NCBI GenBank assembly: GCA_039000515.1
Contig: JBCFYV010011164.1
Span: 34,795,021 to 34,859,020 of the forward strand
DNA from: Timema cristinae
Taxonomy: Eukaryota > Arthropoda > Insecta > Phasmatodea > Timematidae
Length of the DNA: 64,000 nt
Direction of reading: 5' to 3'
In this document: positions 33,417-44,454 of the stretch, in pieces
Layout: every line of letters begins with the position of its first letter
How positions within the stretch are numbered: the first letter of the stretch is position 1
Notes under the pieces: generated by a model
Seen by the model: only the letters and a program-made list of their open reading frames with translations
Told to the model about the DNA's origin: nothing
Databases searched by the model: none
Made by a program: the position numbers and the translations under genes

Positions 33417-33835
33417 GGTTGATATATTAAAGTTAGGCGATAAATTAACGGTGTGGGATCTAGTTTCTTCATTTGTTTGGAGTAAAAAAAGATTTATCGT
33501 TTTCAGAAACCACAATAATATTAAAACTAAACTTAAATAATGATTATAAATAACAACAGCAATCGTTGTTTGCTTAAAGATACTCTAAAACCTACGTTTT
33601 AGATGAATACACCCCTATTGGCATCAACTAGGTTTGAACTCAGCTCTCGCAAGTCACTATTGGGTGAGAATTAACACTTCACATGATTTTAAATATTTTA
33701 TAACTATCTGCAAAACAATGATAATTAATCTTTAAAAAATTTCAATTTTGCATACCCCAATTTTATTAAGAATTGATATATATGACAGCTATAAAAATTA
33801 CTAGATATATTTTTACGTATTAGGTCATGTTTTCT
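33417..33835. other. AT-rich spacer with a weak tRNA-like word
   Basis: TAGGTTTGAACTCAGC (33630) is a minus-strand B-box-like word; the A box is unclear. Nothing else was recognised. Confidence 0.35.
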
Positions 33836-33837
33836 GT

Positions 33838-33990
33838 TGCTGGTTGTGACATGATCTAAGGTATCGGTGATATAGAGAGTTGGAAGTGATAGATACTTGC
33901 AGTATACCGACCCCTTTCCAAACTAACGTGAGTGTATTTACTCTTAATTACTGACCATCCTAGAACTTACCTCTAAGGCTAGGTTGCTAG
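33838..33990 (+). mobile_element. S2 SINE, decayed
   Basis: GCTGGTTGTGACATGATCTA is an S2a head. The rest (TGAGTGTATTTACTC, TACTGACCATCC) only loosely follows the body. Confidence 0.5.
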
Positions 33991-34063
33991 AAACCTTGTG
34001 ATTAGACGTGAGAGTTGAATAACTCTAAAAGCATGCGATCATATTACGATCTTAATTTTCAAA

Positions 34064-34483
34064 TTAACGGAAAATAAAACATAAATAATCCTTTGTAGCA
34101 CCCGCAAGGGATCGAAATATACGGGAACTATTTATAGAAATTATAATAACCACTAAACCCTTGCAAAACTTTCGCACATTAAACCTCACCCCTCCCCCCC
34201 CCAAAAAAGATGACTTAGTCTTTTGTTGGGTTGTTAAATTTAAATACTCAGCGAAGTGTATACACAAAATAGCAAAGCAAGTTTATTTTCGGTAATTGAT
34301 ACAAAAATATTGTTAGATTTTTCTTTTAACTTATATTTAAAAAAACATGTTTTAACATAAACTGAGTATTCTCTGTCAGAAGTCGATAAAAAATCCTAAC
34401 CACTGATTCCTTATTCATTGCTGTAGGCTTTGTATTAGTTGATTGAAAGGGATGTTGACAACAGAAATAATATATAGGATACT
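34064..34483. other. AT-rich spacer, nothing recognised
   Basis: A minus-strand frame of 67 codons (34064-34267) spans a poly-C tract and has no family match. Confidence 0.45.
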
Positions 34484-34486
34484 AAG

Positions 34487-34730
34487 TACTGCGTCTTACT
34501 AACCGTTCGGGTTATACGCCTAAGTAATAACTATACCAATAGGTTAGGAATTGGAAAGGTTGAATATAGTGTAAATGGTCCCACATTTGCATAGAGGAAG
34601 AGTGGAAAACCATTTAGGAAAAACTATTCCCAGTTCAGCCGAGTGAGATTCTAACCTCGATCTTTCCGCCCTCGACAGTCTAGCTCAACACAAAACCAGC
34701 GCGTTAGCTAACTACGCCACCGAGGTGGGT
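34487..34730 (-). mobile_element. S2b SINE, full length
   Basis: Minus strand: head CTCGGTGGCGTAGTTAGCTA, ACGCGCTGGTTTTGTGTTGA, B box GGTTAGAATCTC, body and the complete shared end (GCGTATAACCCGAACGGTTA). A good reference for the 2b type. Confidence 0.9.
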
Positions 34731-35008
34731 ATCTATTTATAGAAATAGCAGTTGTGTGGTTATGGGAGTAAGAAACAGTTAACTAGAATATATTTGATTA
34801 ATGTACCAAAGCTATAAGTATAATTTAATCGAAATGAAACAGTATTAAACGTGATGGTTCATCAAATTTTAAGAGATTGAAAGCTTGAGATGTCAAAAAA
34901 TAATAACTGTTTTGAAGATGTTTACTATGTTGTTAATGCTTTGTAAGTTACTTGATGGAGATAGTATTTAATTTAATTTTTGAGAAACATTGGAATTTCA
35001 TTTTTTAA

Positions 35009-36470
35009 TTTCTCGCTATCTTGTGAAAGTATTGTGATTGTCAAAAAAAAAACAAAAAAAAAACGAACTCGAGATTTTGATGAATCTCGCTTGACGTTTC
35101 ATGAGCCCCCGAATCCTGAAAAATGGTTTTTGAATTTCTGTCTGCCTGTACCTTCGACTTGAGCCTAAGCTAGTTTACCAATCGGACTAAAACTTGGTAT
35201 CTAGGGTTTACACAAGGTTGCCCGGAATTGTTTTTGGAATTGGGTGTCCAACCCTAAATTAAAGGGTACGGTAGTTTACTGAAGTTCAAAAAGAGAAAAA
35301 CTCTCGGCTAAAACAATTTTGATTAAATTTAATTTCAAAACATTTATAGATATTCCAAATAAAATGGCTAGCGTAAATATTTTGACAAAATGACTTTAAG
35401 GACTAAGGTCTGATGCGTAAATTCTCATTAAAAAAAATCATATCTCCGAAAATATTTGAGATATTAATTTACGTATCCTAGCAATTATGTAGATTTATTT
35501 ATAATACACACTTTTAGTCGAAACATAGTTTTATAAAACAGATAACATTCAAGCTATATGCAAATATATATTTATTTATTTATTTTTAAAAACTTTTTGA
35601 ACACTAAAGGTAAAGTATAGCAACCGTAAAAATATTCTAGCCCATAATGTTTATGGATGTCGACTTCTCATGACCCCCCGAACTCTAAAAAGTGTTTTTA
35701 CAATGTCATCTGGGTGTCTGTTTAACCCTAAAATCAAGAGTAGATTAATAAAACGCGAAAAGAGAAAAAATCGATTTTACGAAAATCGGCTCTAACGATT
35801 TCGATTAAAAGTCGTATCTAGGCGTTGATTAAGATCAAACATTAAATGGCTATTTTCATTTTCCCATAAAATTGACTTTCAGGATACTTTACAAAAGCAG
35901 AAACTTCCGTATCTCCACAATTATTTGAGATACTAGATAACTTAGCATTGCAAAATTGTAGTACTATTAAAAATAAAAATTATTTATTTGAAATACATGT
36001 TTATAAAACAATCATTTTCTGAGATATTTACAAATATATTCATACAATTGTGTGAGCTTTAGTTGTAAAAAGATACTAATTAAGTTTAAACGCAATAATT
36101 CTCCAATGCTATGGAGTAATTAAATATAAGTAAGTTTCTAAAAGTTTATGTTGTTTTTCCTTAAACTTTTTAGGAGAAGTGTCTGTACAAAATTATCTAT
36201 CTCCTTCATTTTAGACTCATTAGTCAATATTTACATTTTTTTATGGTCAAAATTTATAAATGAGGAATTTAATAATAATGCGATGACATGAAGATGTGCA
36301 ACAACTAATCAAACGTCGAAAATTTTAACAGGAAGTCGAAATTTTAATACAAAGTGTCAACCTTGTTGACCCAATATAGATCTTTTTATTGGTCCCAACA
36401 CATAAATGAGGACATTAGTTCGTTAAAAATAAAATTATAAAATTTAAAACCGGGACTCAAAAAATGTCTT
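35009..36470 (+). repeat. R repeat, copy 1, dimer of two diverged monomers
   Basis: Begins TTTCTCGCTATCTTG. Monomer I (from about 35078: GATGAATCTCG...ACGTTTCATGAGCCCCCGAA) and monomer II (from about 35653: TATGGATGTCGACTTCTCATGACC) share the order 'CATGA.CCCCCGAA', 'CTGTCTGT..', 'AACCCTAAA', 'AAAGAGAAAAA', 'GGCTCTAACGATTT', 'TATCTCC.AAA.TATTTGAGAT' at a spacing of about 575 bp. A 3' part to about 36470 is shared with copy 3. No coding frame. Copies 2 and 3 lie at 51795-53050 (minus) and 62538-64000 (plus). Confidence 0.85.
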
Positions 36471-36474
36471 ACAT

Positions 36475-37005
36475 AAGTATAGTGCAATTTATGCTTGGAC
36501 TTGCTAGTGTATATCATATCGTTTCACATATATTACGAGTTTTGAGTAAATAACTCCATTTTAAACAATAGAGCGAGAAAGTCCGTGTTTAATCCCGCAC
36601 AATTTATTAATAACTTATATTTTAACCTTTTACCACAGTGTTTGTTCTAATTTCACTTAGTCTTGTATTTGCCATTTTTATTTTCACGGTAAAAAAAATT
36701 GATAAATTGAAGACTCGCCTAGCATTCATTTCTGAAAATACAAAAAATTCCTTTATATCTCATTTACTAATAAAGTATATTTGTTTGTGAATGTCCTGGG
36801 ATTGGTACCTTTAAGGCATATATTTAAATGACTTTTAAGTTTATATTAGTTAGTAAATAATAACAACTCAAAATAATATTATAAATGTGTACACTACGCT
36901 ATGTTTCAGGAATAAAGGGAAGAGAAAATTTACAACATTCTAAAAAAAAACCAGTTTTCTTTGGAATTTTATAATTATTTTTATATAATATAATTCGTCA
37001 TTCTA
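36475..37005. other. AT-rich spacer, nothing recognised
   Basis: No gene or repeat signature was seen. Confidence 0.5.
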
Positions 37006-37007
37006 GC

Positions 37008-37178
37008 AATAAACTGAGCTGCCGATGAGTAGTCGGATGTACTGAGGGTGGTTTTCCATAAATGTTTTCACAATCTCTTCTCTAAGTAGATGCGGGTACA
37101 CTTCCTCTAAAGTTCAACCTTCCTCATTTCTAACACATTAGTGGTTAGCCCGAACGTCTAGTAGAACTAGTGCTAATA
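37008..37178 (+). mobile_element. S2a SINE, head-truncated
   Basis: CTGAGCTGCCGATGAGTAGT, CGGATGTACTGAGGGTGGTT, GATGCGGGTACACTTCCTCT and GTTAGCCCGAACGTCTAGTA are S2 motifs in order. Confidence 0.8.
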
Positions 37179-37179
37179 T

Positions 37180-38042
37180 ATATTTAAAATATTTGAGCTC
37201 TATAAATAGCTGAACAAAGTTTTCAAATGTGTATAGAATTTTCTAAATTGCACAGACGCTAAAGTTTGTACAACATTTTTCTTCAACAGGTGTTTTATAA
37301 TTGTTAAAAATAGGATTTTTTTCGCCCTCGACTTCATTCTCTGGTCAGGACCACTAAGGTGTTGTTGACTTACTAACTCTGGTGGATTGCTCAGTTTGAA
37401 CCCAAGTCAGGTAAAAGCAAATTAGTCTTAACTTAAATGTGAAATTTTGTCTGGTAGGAGGGATTCTGAAGAGTCTATACATGCGGTCTCAGTGTAACAA
37501 CTCTAAGCTTGTGTCGAGAGCTTTAAAAATAATAATGTACTTTATCATCAAAATGGAGCTATGAATTATAGAGATTTTCTTGTAACTTTATTTTGCTTTT
37601 TTTTTAGAGTGAAAATAATATATTAATATTAAAAACTTGTTTAGCTACGGCCTTTTTCAATAGGGAATTTTAGGGACACCTTTATTGTGGTTAAACTTTT
37701 TAATATGAAGCTTATGAGCTTAAAATTTGTGATGCCAATATTTTAGGTTTATTTTCAGTGTTATATATTTTAGTTATAAGTAATATTATGTAGTATTTTG
37801 TTTAAATTGTTTAGTGTCATGAAGGCGGTAGTGACCCGTTAACCGCCAACCTCCCTTGGGTGCGACACTAGTTTAATCCCTGAATAAATTGAACAAATTA
37901 TACAATTATAGAACAAATTTTGAAAGTCAAAATAATAATATTAAGACTATTTTTAGTAATAGTTAACAGCAAATATTAAAAATAATTCTGAATTTACCAA
38001 AACAAGAATATTTAAACAAAATTATGTATATCTAAAACTTAT
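37180..38042. other. AT-rich spacer, nothing recognised
   Basis: A small CG-containing island (ACCCGTTAACCGCCAACCTC, 37833) is the only local deviation. Confidence 0.45.
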
Positions 38043-38044
38043 CT

Positions 38045-38240
38045 TTGCTGATATATCACTGAAAGGGAGGTTAGGGCTCGAATTCCAGTAGGTTATCGAC
38101 TTTATACTAAGAGGTTTTATTTCTCAAACGATTTTTCATTCCTTTCCTCCCACAAATCCTGTTACCAGTACTCTTAATTATCACTTCCTCATCCCTATCC
38201 TATAATTATTAATTTATGAAAGACCAGAACGGACACTATT
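38045..38240 (+). mobile_element. S2 SINE, decayed
   Basis: GGGAGGTTAGGGCTCGAATT (B box), CGATTTTTCATTCCTTTCCT, CTTCCTCATCCCTATCC and AAAGACCAGAACGG align with S2 order. Confidence 0.5.
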
Positions 38241-38244
38241 CATA

Positions 38245-38830
38245 GTCATTAGTAAATAATATGTTATAGGCCTACTCTAAAATTACGTAAAGTGTTTTTA
38301 AATAATACAGAATTTTATAAAAAAATATATTTAATTTTGACTGAGCAGTCCTTATGCATATTTAAAATATGTGAAAGACCTAATCAATGTTTAAGTGATA
38401 TTACTCAAACGGAGAGGTACAATTAACTGTGTTGGAGCTGTATAAATGAATAACTAACATCTATTAACAATTTATATTCCATTAACTCAAATTGATGGTC
38501 AAACGGTCATTTGAAAACACTTTAAAACAGTTCATTTATTGACGAAATGAAGTGATGTTTAACCGCAAACCAAAGTTCATTACGTCTATTAAGGAACCAG
38601 TGGTGTATTTCCGGCACTCAAAATTTGACGGAACAATTTCTTTTTTCCCCTTCCTAATTTGGAGCTGTAATGAACTGCAATCGCTATTGATTTTTCAATC
38701 AAAACACTAAAAGCGTAACTAATCACTTTGGCAACGCTTTCAATTTAGTTTCCTACCCATGCTGTGACACTCAATCACGTTTCGTGTGACCCGCTCCTTA
38801 CTTCCCTTACGAGAGCTACCCGCACATTTA
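38245..38830. other. AT-rich spacer, nothing recognised
   Basis: No gene or repeat signature was seen. Confidence 0.5.
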
Positions 38831-38834
38831 CAAC

Positions 38835-38985
38835 TAAATGGGTAGGGATGAAGAAGGTAGAATTTGAAGAAAATATAGCCACATTTGCTTATAGAAAAAG
38901 CAGGAAAAATATAAATAAAACCCCTTCAGGTATATCAGATAAAAATCTTGACTCAGCCATCATCAGTAATCCCTTTTTAAAATAT
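38835..38985 (-). mobile_element. S2 SINE, decayed, at the edge of the 51-bp satellite
   Basis: On the plus strand GGTAGGGATGAAGAAGGTAG, CACATTTGCTTATAG, CCCTTCAGGTATATCAGAT and ATCATCAGTAAT run in minus-strand S2 order and then pass without a break into the first degenerate satellite units. Confidence 0.65.
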
Positions 38986-41235
38986 CAGGCTCGAACCTTG
39001 ACTTATCTTTCACCAGTAATCTCTTCTTAGTACACCAGGTGAAAACAGTGACATAGACATCACAAGTATTACATTCTTAGTATACCAGGTGCAAACAGTG
39101 ACTTAGCCATCACCAACAATATCTTCTTAGTACACCAGGAGTCAATTGAAACTTTCTCATCACCCAATAATCCCTTCTTAGTACAACTGGAGTCAATTGA
39201 AACTTTCTCATCACCCAGTAATCCCCTCTTAGTACACCTGGAGTCAATTGAGACTTTCTCATCACCCAGTAATCCCCTCTTAGTACACCAGGAGTGAATT
39301 GAACCTTTCTCATCACCCAATAATCCCTTCTTAGTACAACTGGAGTCAATTGAAACTTTCTAATCACCCAGTAATCCCTCTTAGTACACCTGGAGTCAAT
39401 TAAGACTTTCTCATCACCCAGTAATCACTTCTTAGTACAACTGGAGTGAATTAAGACTTTCTCATCACCCAGTAATCCCCTCTTAGTACACCTGGAGTCA
39501 ATTGAAACTTTCTCATCACCCAGTAATCCCCTCTTAGTACACCTGGAGTCAATTGAGACTTTCTCATCACCAAGTAATCCCCTCTTAGTACACCTGGAGT
39601 CAATTGAGACTTTCTCATCACCCAGTAATCCCTTCTTAGTACAACTGGAGTGAATTAAGACTTTCTCATCACCCAGTAATCCCCTCTTAGTACACCTGGA
39701 GTCAATTGAAACTTTCTCATCACCCAGTAATCCCCTCTTAGTACACCTGGAGTCAATTGAGACTTTCTCATCACCCAGTAATCCCCTCTTAGTACACCAG
39801 GAGTGAATTGAACCTTTCTCATCACCAAATAATCCCTTCTTAGTACACCTGGAGTCAATTGAGACTTTCTCATCACCCAGTAATCCCTTCTTAGTACAAC
39901 TGGAGTGAATTAAGACTTTCTCATCACCCAGTAATCCCCTCTTAGTACACCTGGAGTCAATTGAAACTTTCTCATCACCCAGTAATCCCCTCTTAGTACA
40001 CCTGGAGTCAATTGAGACTTTCCCATCACCCAGTAATCCTCTCCTAGTATACCAGGAGTGAATTGAACCTTTCTCATCACCCAATAATCCCTTCTTAGTA
40101 CAACTGGAGTCAATTGAAACTTTCTCATCACCCAGTAATCCCTCTTAGTACACCTGGAGTCAATTTAGACTTTCTCATCACCCAGTAATCCCTTCTTAGT
40201 ACACCTGGAGTCAATTGAGACTTTCTCATCACCCAGTAATCCCCTCTTAGTACACCTGGAGTCAATTGAAACTTTCTCATCACCCAGTAATCCCCTCTTA
40301 GTACACCAGGAGTGAATTGAACCTTTCTCATCACCAAGTAATCCCCTCTTAGTACACCTGGAGTCAATTGAGACTTTCTCATCACCCAGTAATCCCCTCT
40401 TAGTACACCTGGAGTCAATTGAAACTTTCTCATCACCCAGTAATCCCCTCTTAGTACACCTGGAGTCAATTGAAACTTTCTCATCACCCAGTAATCCCCT
40501 CTTAGTACACCTGGAGTCAATTGAGACTTTCTCATCACCCAGTAATCCTCTCCTAGTATACCAGGAGTGAATTGAACCTTTCTCATCACCCAATAATCCC
40601 TTCTTAGTACAACTGGAGTCAATTGAAACTTTCTCATCACCCAGTAATCCCCTCTTAGTACACCTGGAGTCAATTTAGACTTTCTCATCACCCAGTAATC
40701 CCTTCTTAGTACACCTGGAGTCAATTGAGACTTTCTCATCACCCAGTAATCCCCTCTTAGTACACCTGGAGTCAATTGAAACTTTCTCATCACCAAGTAA
40801 TCCCTCTTAGTACACCAGGAGTGAATTGAACCTTTCTCATCACCCAATAATCCCTTCTTAGTACAACTGGAGTCAATTGAAACTTTCTCATCACCCAGTA
40901 ATCCCCTCTTAGTACACCTGGAGTCAATTTAGACTTTCTCATCACCCAGTAATCCCTTCTTAGTACACCTGGAGTCAATTGAGACTTTCTCATCACCCAG
41001 TAATCCCCTCTTAGTACACCTGGAGTCAATTGAAACTTTCTCATCACCCAGTAATCCCCTCTTAGTACACCTGGAGTCAATTGAGACTTTCTCATCACCC
41101 AGTAATTCTCTCCTAGTATACCAGTAGTCAATTGAGACTCTCTCATCACCCAGTAATCCCTCTTAGTACACCAGGAGTGAATTGAGACTTTTTCATCACC
41201 CACTAATCCCCTCTTAGTACATCAGGAGTGAGTTA
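38986..41235. repeat. 51-bp satellite array, about 44 units, 255-bp higher-order period
   Basis: The unit contains CCCAGTAATCCCCTCTTAGT, ACACCTGGAGTCAATTGAGA and CTTTCTCATCA. Units at the left edge are degenerate and become uniform from about 39130. A variant with GAGTGAATTGAACC recurs at about 39302, 39811, 40065, 40320, 40574 and 40829, that is, every 254-255 bp or twice that, so five-unit blocks were copied together. Because 51 is a multiple of three, long open frames (up to 239 codons on the minus strand) arise by chance; they are not genes. Single-base deletions (for example near 40141) break them. Confidence 0.95.
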
Positions 41236-41239
41236 TCAT

Positions 41240-41502
41240 TATTTCAACAGAAGAAACTTCATTATTGGGTGAACGGCTACCATGCTTGATTCAAGCCTGG
41301 GAGATGGGAGGGAAGCTTTATAATTATTACCAGTTTAAATGAGGTGGTTTTCCCCCACCAAGCGGGTTTTAATTCTCTAGTCAGGTGAGTATTTTTACAT
41401 AATCCTTAGCATTTACTTTCTTTCTTTTCCAATTACCCTGAGGTTGGACAGTGTTATTTAACTGGCTACGAGTTAGGTCTGCTTGTATTAGAACGTACGA
41501 AT
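41240..41502. other. short spacer, nothing recognised
   Basis: No gene or repeat signature was seen. Confidence 0.5.
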
Positions 41503-41515
41503 AATAGTAAACTTA

Positions 41516-41751
41516 CCCGCCTCGGTGGCGTAGTTAGTTAACACGCTAGATTTGTGTTGAGCTACACTGACGAGGACGGGGAGATCGAGGTCAAAATCTA
41601 CATCTGGCGAACTGGGAGTGGTTTTCCCTAAATGGTTTTCCACTCTTCCTCCATGCAAATGCGGGTTCACTACCTCTGACTTCAACCTTCACAATTCCTA
41701 ATCCATTAGCGTAGTTCCGAACGGGTAGTAAGACGTGGTGCTATATAAAAA
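41516..41751 (+). mobile_element. S2b SINE with 13-bp perfect TSD
   Basis: Head CCTCGGTGGCGTAGTTAGTT, GTGTTGAGCTACACTGACGA, body GGTTTTCCACTCTTCCTCCA, GCAAATGCGGGTTCAC, end CCGAACGGGTAGTAAGACGT and a short A-rich tail. AATAGTAAACTTA flanks it exactly at 41503-41515 and 41752-41764. The intact duplication marks this as one of the more recent insertions. Confidence 0.95.
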
Positions 41752-41764
41752 AATAGTAAACTTA

Positions 41765-42158
41765 ATTCCTACACACAAAATCTATTTAAAAATGTGAAGT
41801 GATTACTTTTGACAAAGATTCCTGGAGTTCTACCGAACAGATTTTAATTGAATACATTTTTTAATTAAAGCTGATAAAAATAAGATGCACCTACAATCTG
41901 ACCATTTAAAAAAAACATTCAAAGTAGAAACCTAAATTACATGAAATGACAATTTATTTTGATAAAAAATTCTCAAATTTCAATAAGTTGATTTTTTTAA
42001 ATAAATAAAAGAATTTACTTCTAGGATTATCATAAATCAAAGTTTGCAAATCTTTAATAGTGAAGCAGAGATCGATATATAACGCTTTTAAAAATGGGAT
42101 CTCGATGTCATGAAAACAATGATTAAGGACTGTTAAATAAATATCTTCAACAAACGTC
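41765..42158. other. AT-rich spacer, nothing recognised
   Basis: No gene or repeat signature was seen. Confidence 0.5.
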
Positions 42159-42159
42159 C

Positions 42160-42392
42160 AAACCAGCCTCGGTGGTCGCATGGTCTAGTGCGATACTCTC
42201 GCAATAGACTATACTGCCAATGATGGGTAAAAATCGTGGTTCAATCTCTGTCGAGTGTAATGCACTGAGGGTGTTTTTTTTTAAATGTTTCTCATTCTTT
42301 CTCGCCCCGAAAATATTGGTACAATTCCTCTAAATTCAATCCTCCCTGTCCCTAACCCACTAGCGTAATTAATACCTAAGCGTATAACCTCA
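42160..42392 (+). mobile_element. S2a SINE, 3' end cut by a fold-back sequence
   Basis: Head GCCTCGGTGGTCGCATGGTC, TCTCGCAATAGACTATACTG, B box GTGGTTCAATCTC and body to AAGCGTATAACC are clear. The expected CGAACGGGTA is replaced by TCATATGAGAGG, the start of the next feature. Confidence 0.85.
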
Positions 42393-42605
42393 TATGAGAG
42401 GGGTTAGACTAGCAACACGAACACCACGACAGATTTGAAAACGTCGATGTGAGCATTTCTTGGGCGTAGCAACCCCTATCATATAAAACATTGCAATACA
42501 CTAGAGTGACCTGGTCACGGCGTTGTGTCGCTAGTCTGACACCTCTCATATGAAACATTGCAATACACTAGAGCGACCTGGTCACGGCGTTTGTGTCGCA
42601 GTGAA
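42391..42605. repeat. fold-back plus 67-bp direct repeat
   Basis: CATATGAGAGGGGTTAGACT then AGCAACACGA (42391-42420) is inverted at 42519-42552 (TTGTGTCGCTAGTCTGACAC, CTCTCATATG). In addition two 67-bp direct units (AAACATTGCAATACACTAGA with CCTGGTCACGGCG) lie at 42486 and 42553. It has replaced the end of an S2 SINE. Confidence 0.7.
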
Positions 42606-42721
42606 CAAAATGTGACAAAACGTCAGTCTATCACCGGCCTTAAAGGAGAAAGGTATTACTACTAGTATCTTCAATCTGTAAACTGCATTATTTATTTTTT
42701 ACTTTTTTATTAATTTTTAAA

Positions 42722-43268
42722 CGTTTTGCAATAACTCTTTCAAAAGCTAATTCCTTCGGCTTTCGGTTTCAATTAAATATATAAAGCAGAACACATCATC
42801 ATCAGTGATGAATATTAAAATAATGATTGAATAACGTAAATTCTATTCACAATAACAAATTATTTAACGATTAATTATGAGCATAGTTATCTGGAATGTA
42901 ATATCCCTCAATTTCAATATGTTTGTATTTTGTTTCAAAGGCTCTAGTGTTAAAATTTTTCTATGATCATTCTTTATGATATACATCTAATGTCTCATGC
43001 ACATTTTCCAAACTTGTTTAAAATTTAATACAACTCTGTGATTTTATAATTTTTGATATCATTCCAATACACACTGATTGATTCGCAAATAATATATTAT
43101 TTCTCCTTAAAAAATTTCAATATATGTTTCAAAAATTCATCAATTAATAAGCTAGAATTTCTGCCTTCAGAAAGTGGATAGGTAAGTAGTAAATTAAAGT
43201 GGGTGGTACCTATGTGCATAGAAAACTTATCAAGTGGTCTGCCATTGGGCAAAGTTTGAGAAACACTG
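42722..43268. mobile_element. possible hAT element
   Basis: The right end, reverse complement, is CAGTGTTTCTCAAACTTTGC, a convincing hAT terminus. The proposed left end CGTTTTGCAATAACT is weak. TTTTTAAA / TTTTAAAA flanks fit an 8-bp duplication with central TA but are low complexity. Confidence 0.4.
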
Positions 43269-43304
43269 TTTTAAAATACTTAATTATGGTTATTTTACAG
43301 CTGC

Positions 43305-43400
43305 CTTCCACGACGGTAATCATTCGATCTAAAGTGTCAAACTCTAAATAGTCTGGTTTGCTGTAAACGGGAGATTCATGGTGTGGGGCTAGGAGGATAT
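43305..43400 (+). mobile_element. S2a SINE head fragment, decayed
   Basis: ACGACGGTAATCATTCGATC, TAAAGTGTCAAACTC, AAATAGTCTGG and ACGGGAGATTCATGG follow the S2a head. Confidence 0.55.
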
Positions 43401-43426
43401 TCTTACAACTGAAATTTATCCATGTA

Positions 43427-44450
43427 GTTTCCTCATCCTTATGGATGAATCAACAAATTTATGTCATGGAAATAACCAAATTAAGATTAAACCGTTTATC
43501 ATCCCCGTGGGCGAATAAATCAGTTCATTTCACGGAAAGAAACGAACAAATATTAAACCACTTCTCATTCCTGTGGGCAAATAAACCAGTTCATGTCACG
43601 GAAAGAACGAACAAATATTAAACCGCTTCTCATCCCCGTGGGCGAATAAACCAGTTCATGTCACGGAAAGAAACGAACAAATATTAAACCACTTCTCATT
43701 CCGTGGGCAAATAAACCAGTTCATGTCACGGAAAGAAACGAACAAATATTAAACCACTTCTCATTCCTGTGGGCAAATAAACAGTTCATGTCACGGAAAG
43801 AAACGAACAAATATTAAACCGCTTCTCATCCCCGTGGGCGAATAAACCAGTTCATGTCACGGAAAGGAACAAACAAATATTTAACCGCTTCTCATCCCCG
43901 TGGGCGAATAAACCAGTTCATGTCACGAAGGAACAACAATATTAACGCATTTCATCCGAGAGCGAATAAACATTCATGTCACGAAAACAACAATATTAAC
44001 CCTCTCATTCCCGAGAGCGAATAAACCAGTTCATGTCACGGAAAAACAACAAATATTAACCGCTTCTCATCCCCGTGGGCGAATAAACCAGTTCATGTCA
44101 CGGAAAGAAACGAACAAATTTAAACCGCTTCTCATTCCCGAGAGCGAATAAACCAGTTCATGTCACGGAAAGAACGAACAAATATTAAACCCTTCCTCAT
44201 TCCCGAGAGCGAATAAACCAGTTCATGTCACGGAAAGAAACGAACAAATATTAAACCCTCCTCATTCCCGAGAGCGAATAAACCAGTTCATGTCACGGAA
44301 AGAAACGAACAAATATTAAACCACTCCTCATCTCCGTGGGCGAATAAACCAGTTTTTGTCATGTAAATAAACGATCTAATACTAAGCCGTTCCTCATTCC
44401 CATGGACGAATACACAAATTTATGTCAAGGAAAGAAACAAATAAATTAAA
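43427..44450. repeat. 66-bp tandem array, about 15 units
   Basis: The unit reads AAACCGCTTCTCATCCCCGT, GGGCGAATAAACCAGTTCAT, GTCACGGAAAGAAACGAACA, AATATT. Two subtypes alternate irregularly: CCCCGTGGGCG and CCCGAGAGCG. Units at both edges are degenerate, and two inner units (43920-44000) have several small deletions. The length is not a fixed multiple of three, so no frames stay open. Confidence 0.93.
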
Positions 44451-44454
44451 ATTA

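Noticed and set aside
39425..40847. Long minus-strand open frames (142-239 codons) with 17-residue repeats such as GDEKVSIDSRCTKRGLL
   Set aside because: They arise because the 51-bp satellite unit is a multiple of three and happens to lack stops. All three frames give similar frames, and single-base deletions break them at array irregularities.
38986..44450. CRISPR-like arrays
   Set aside because: Units are contiguous with no spacers, are 51 or 66 bp long, and the DNA is clearly eukaryotic.
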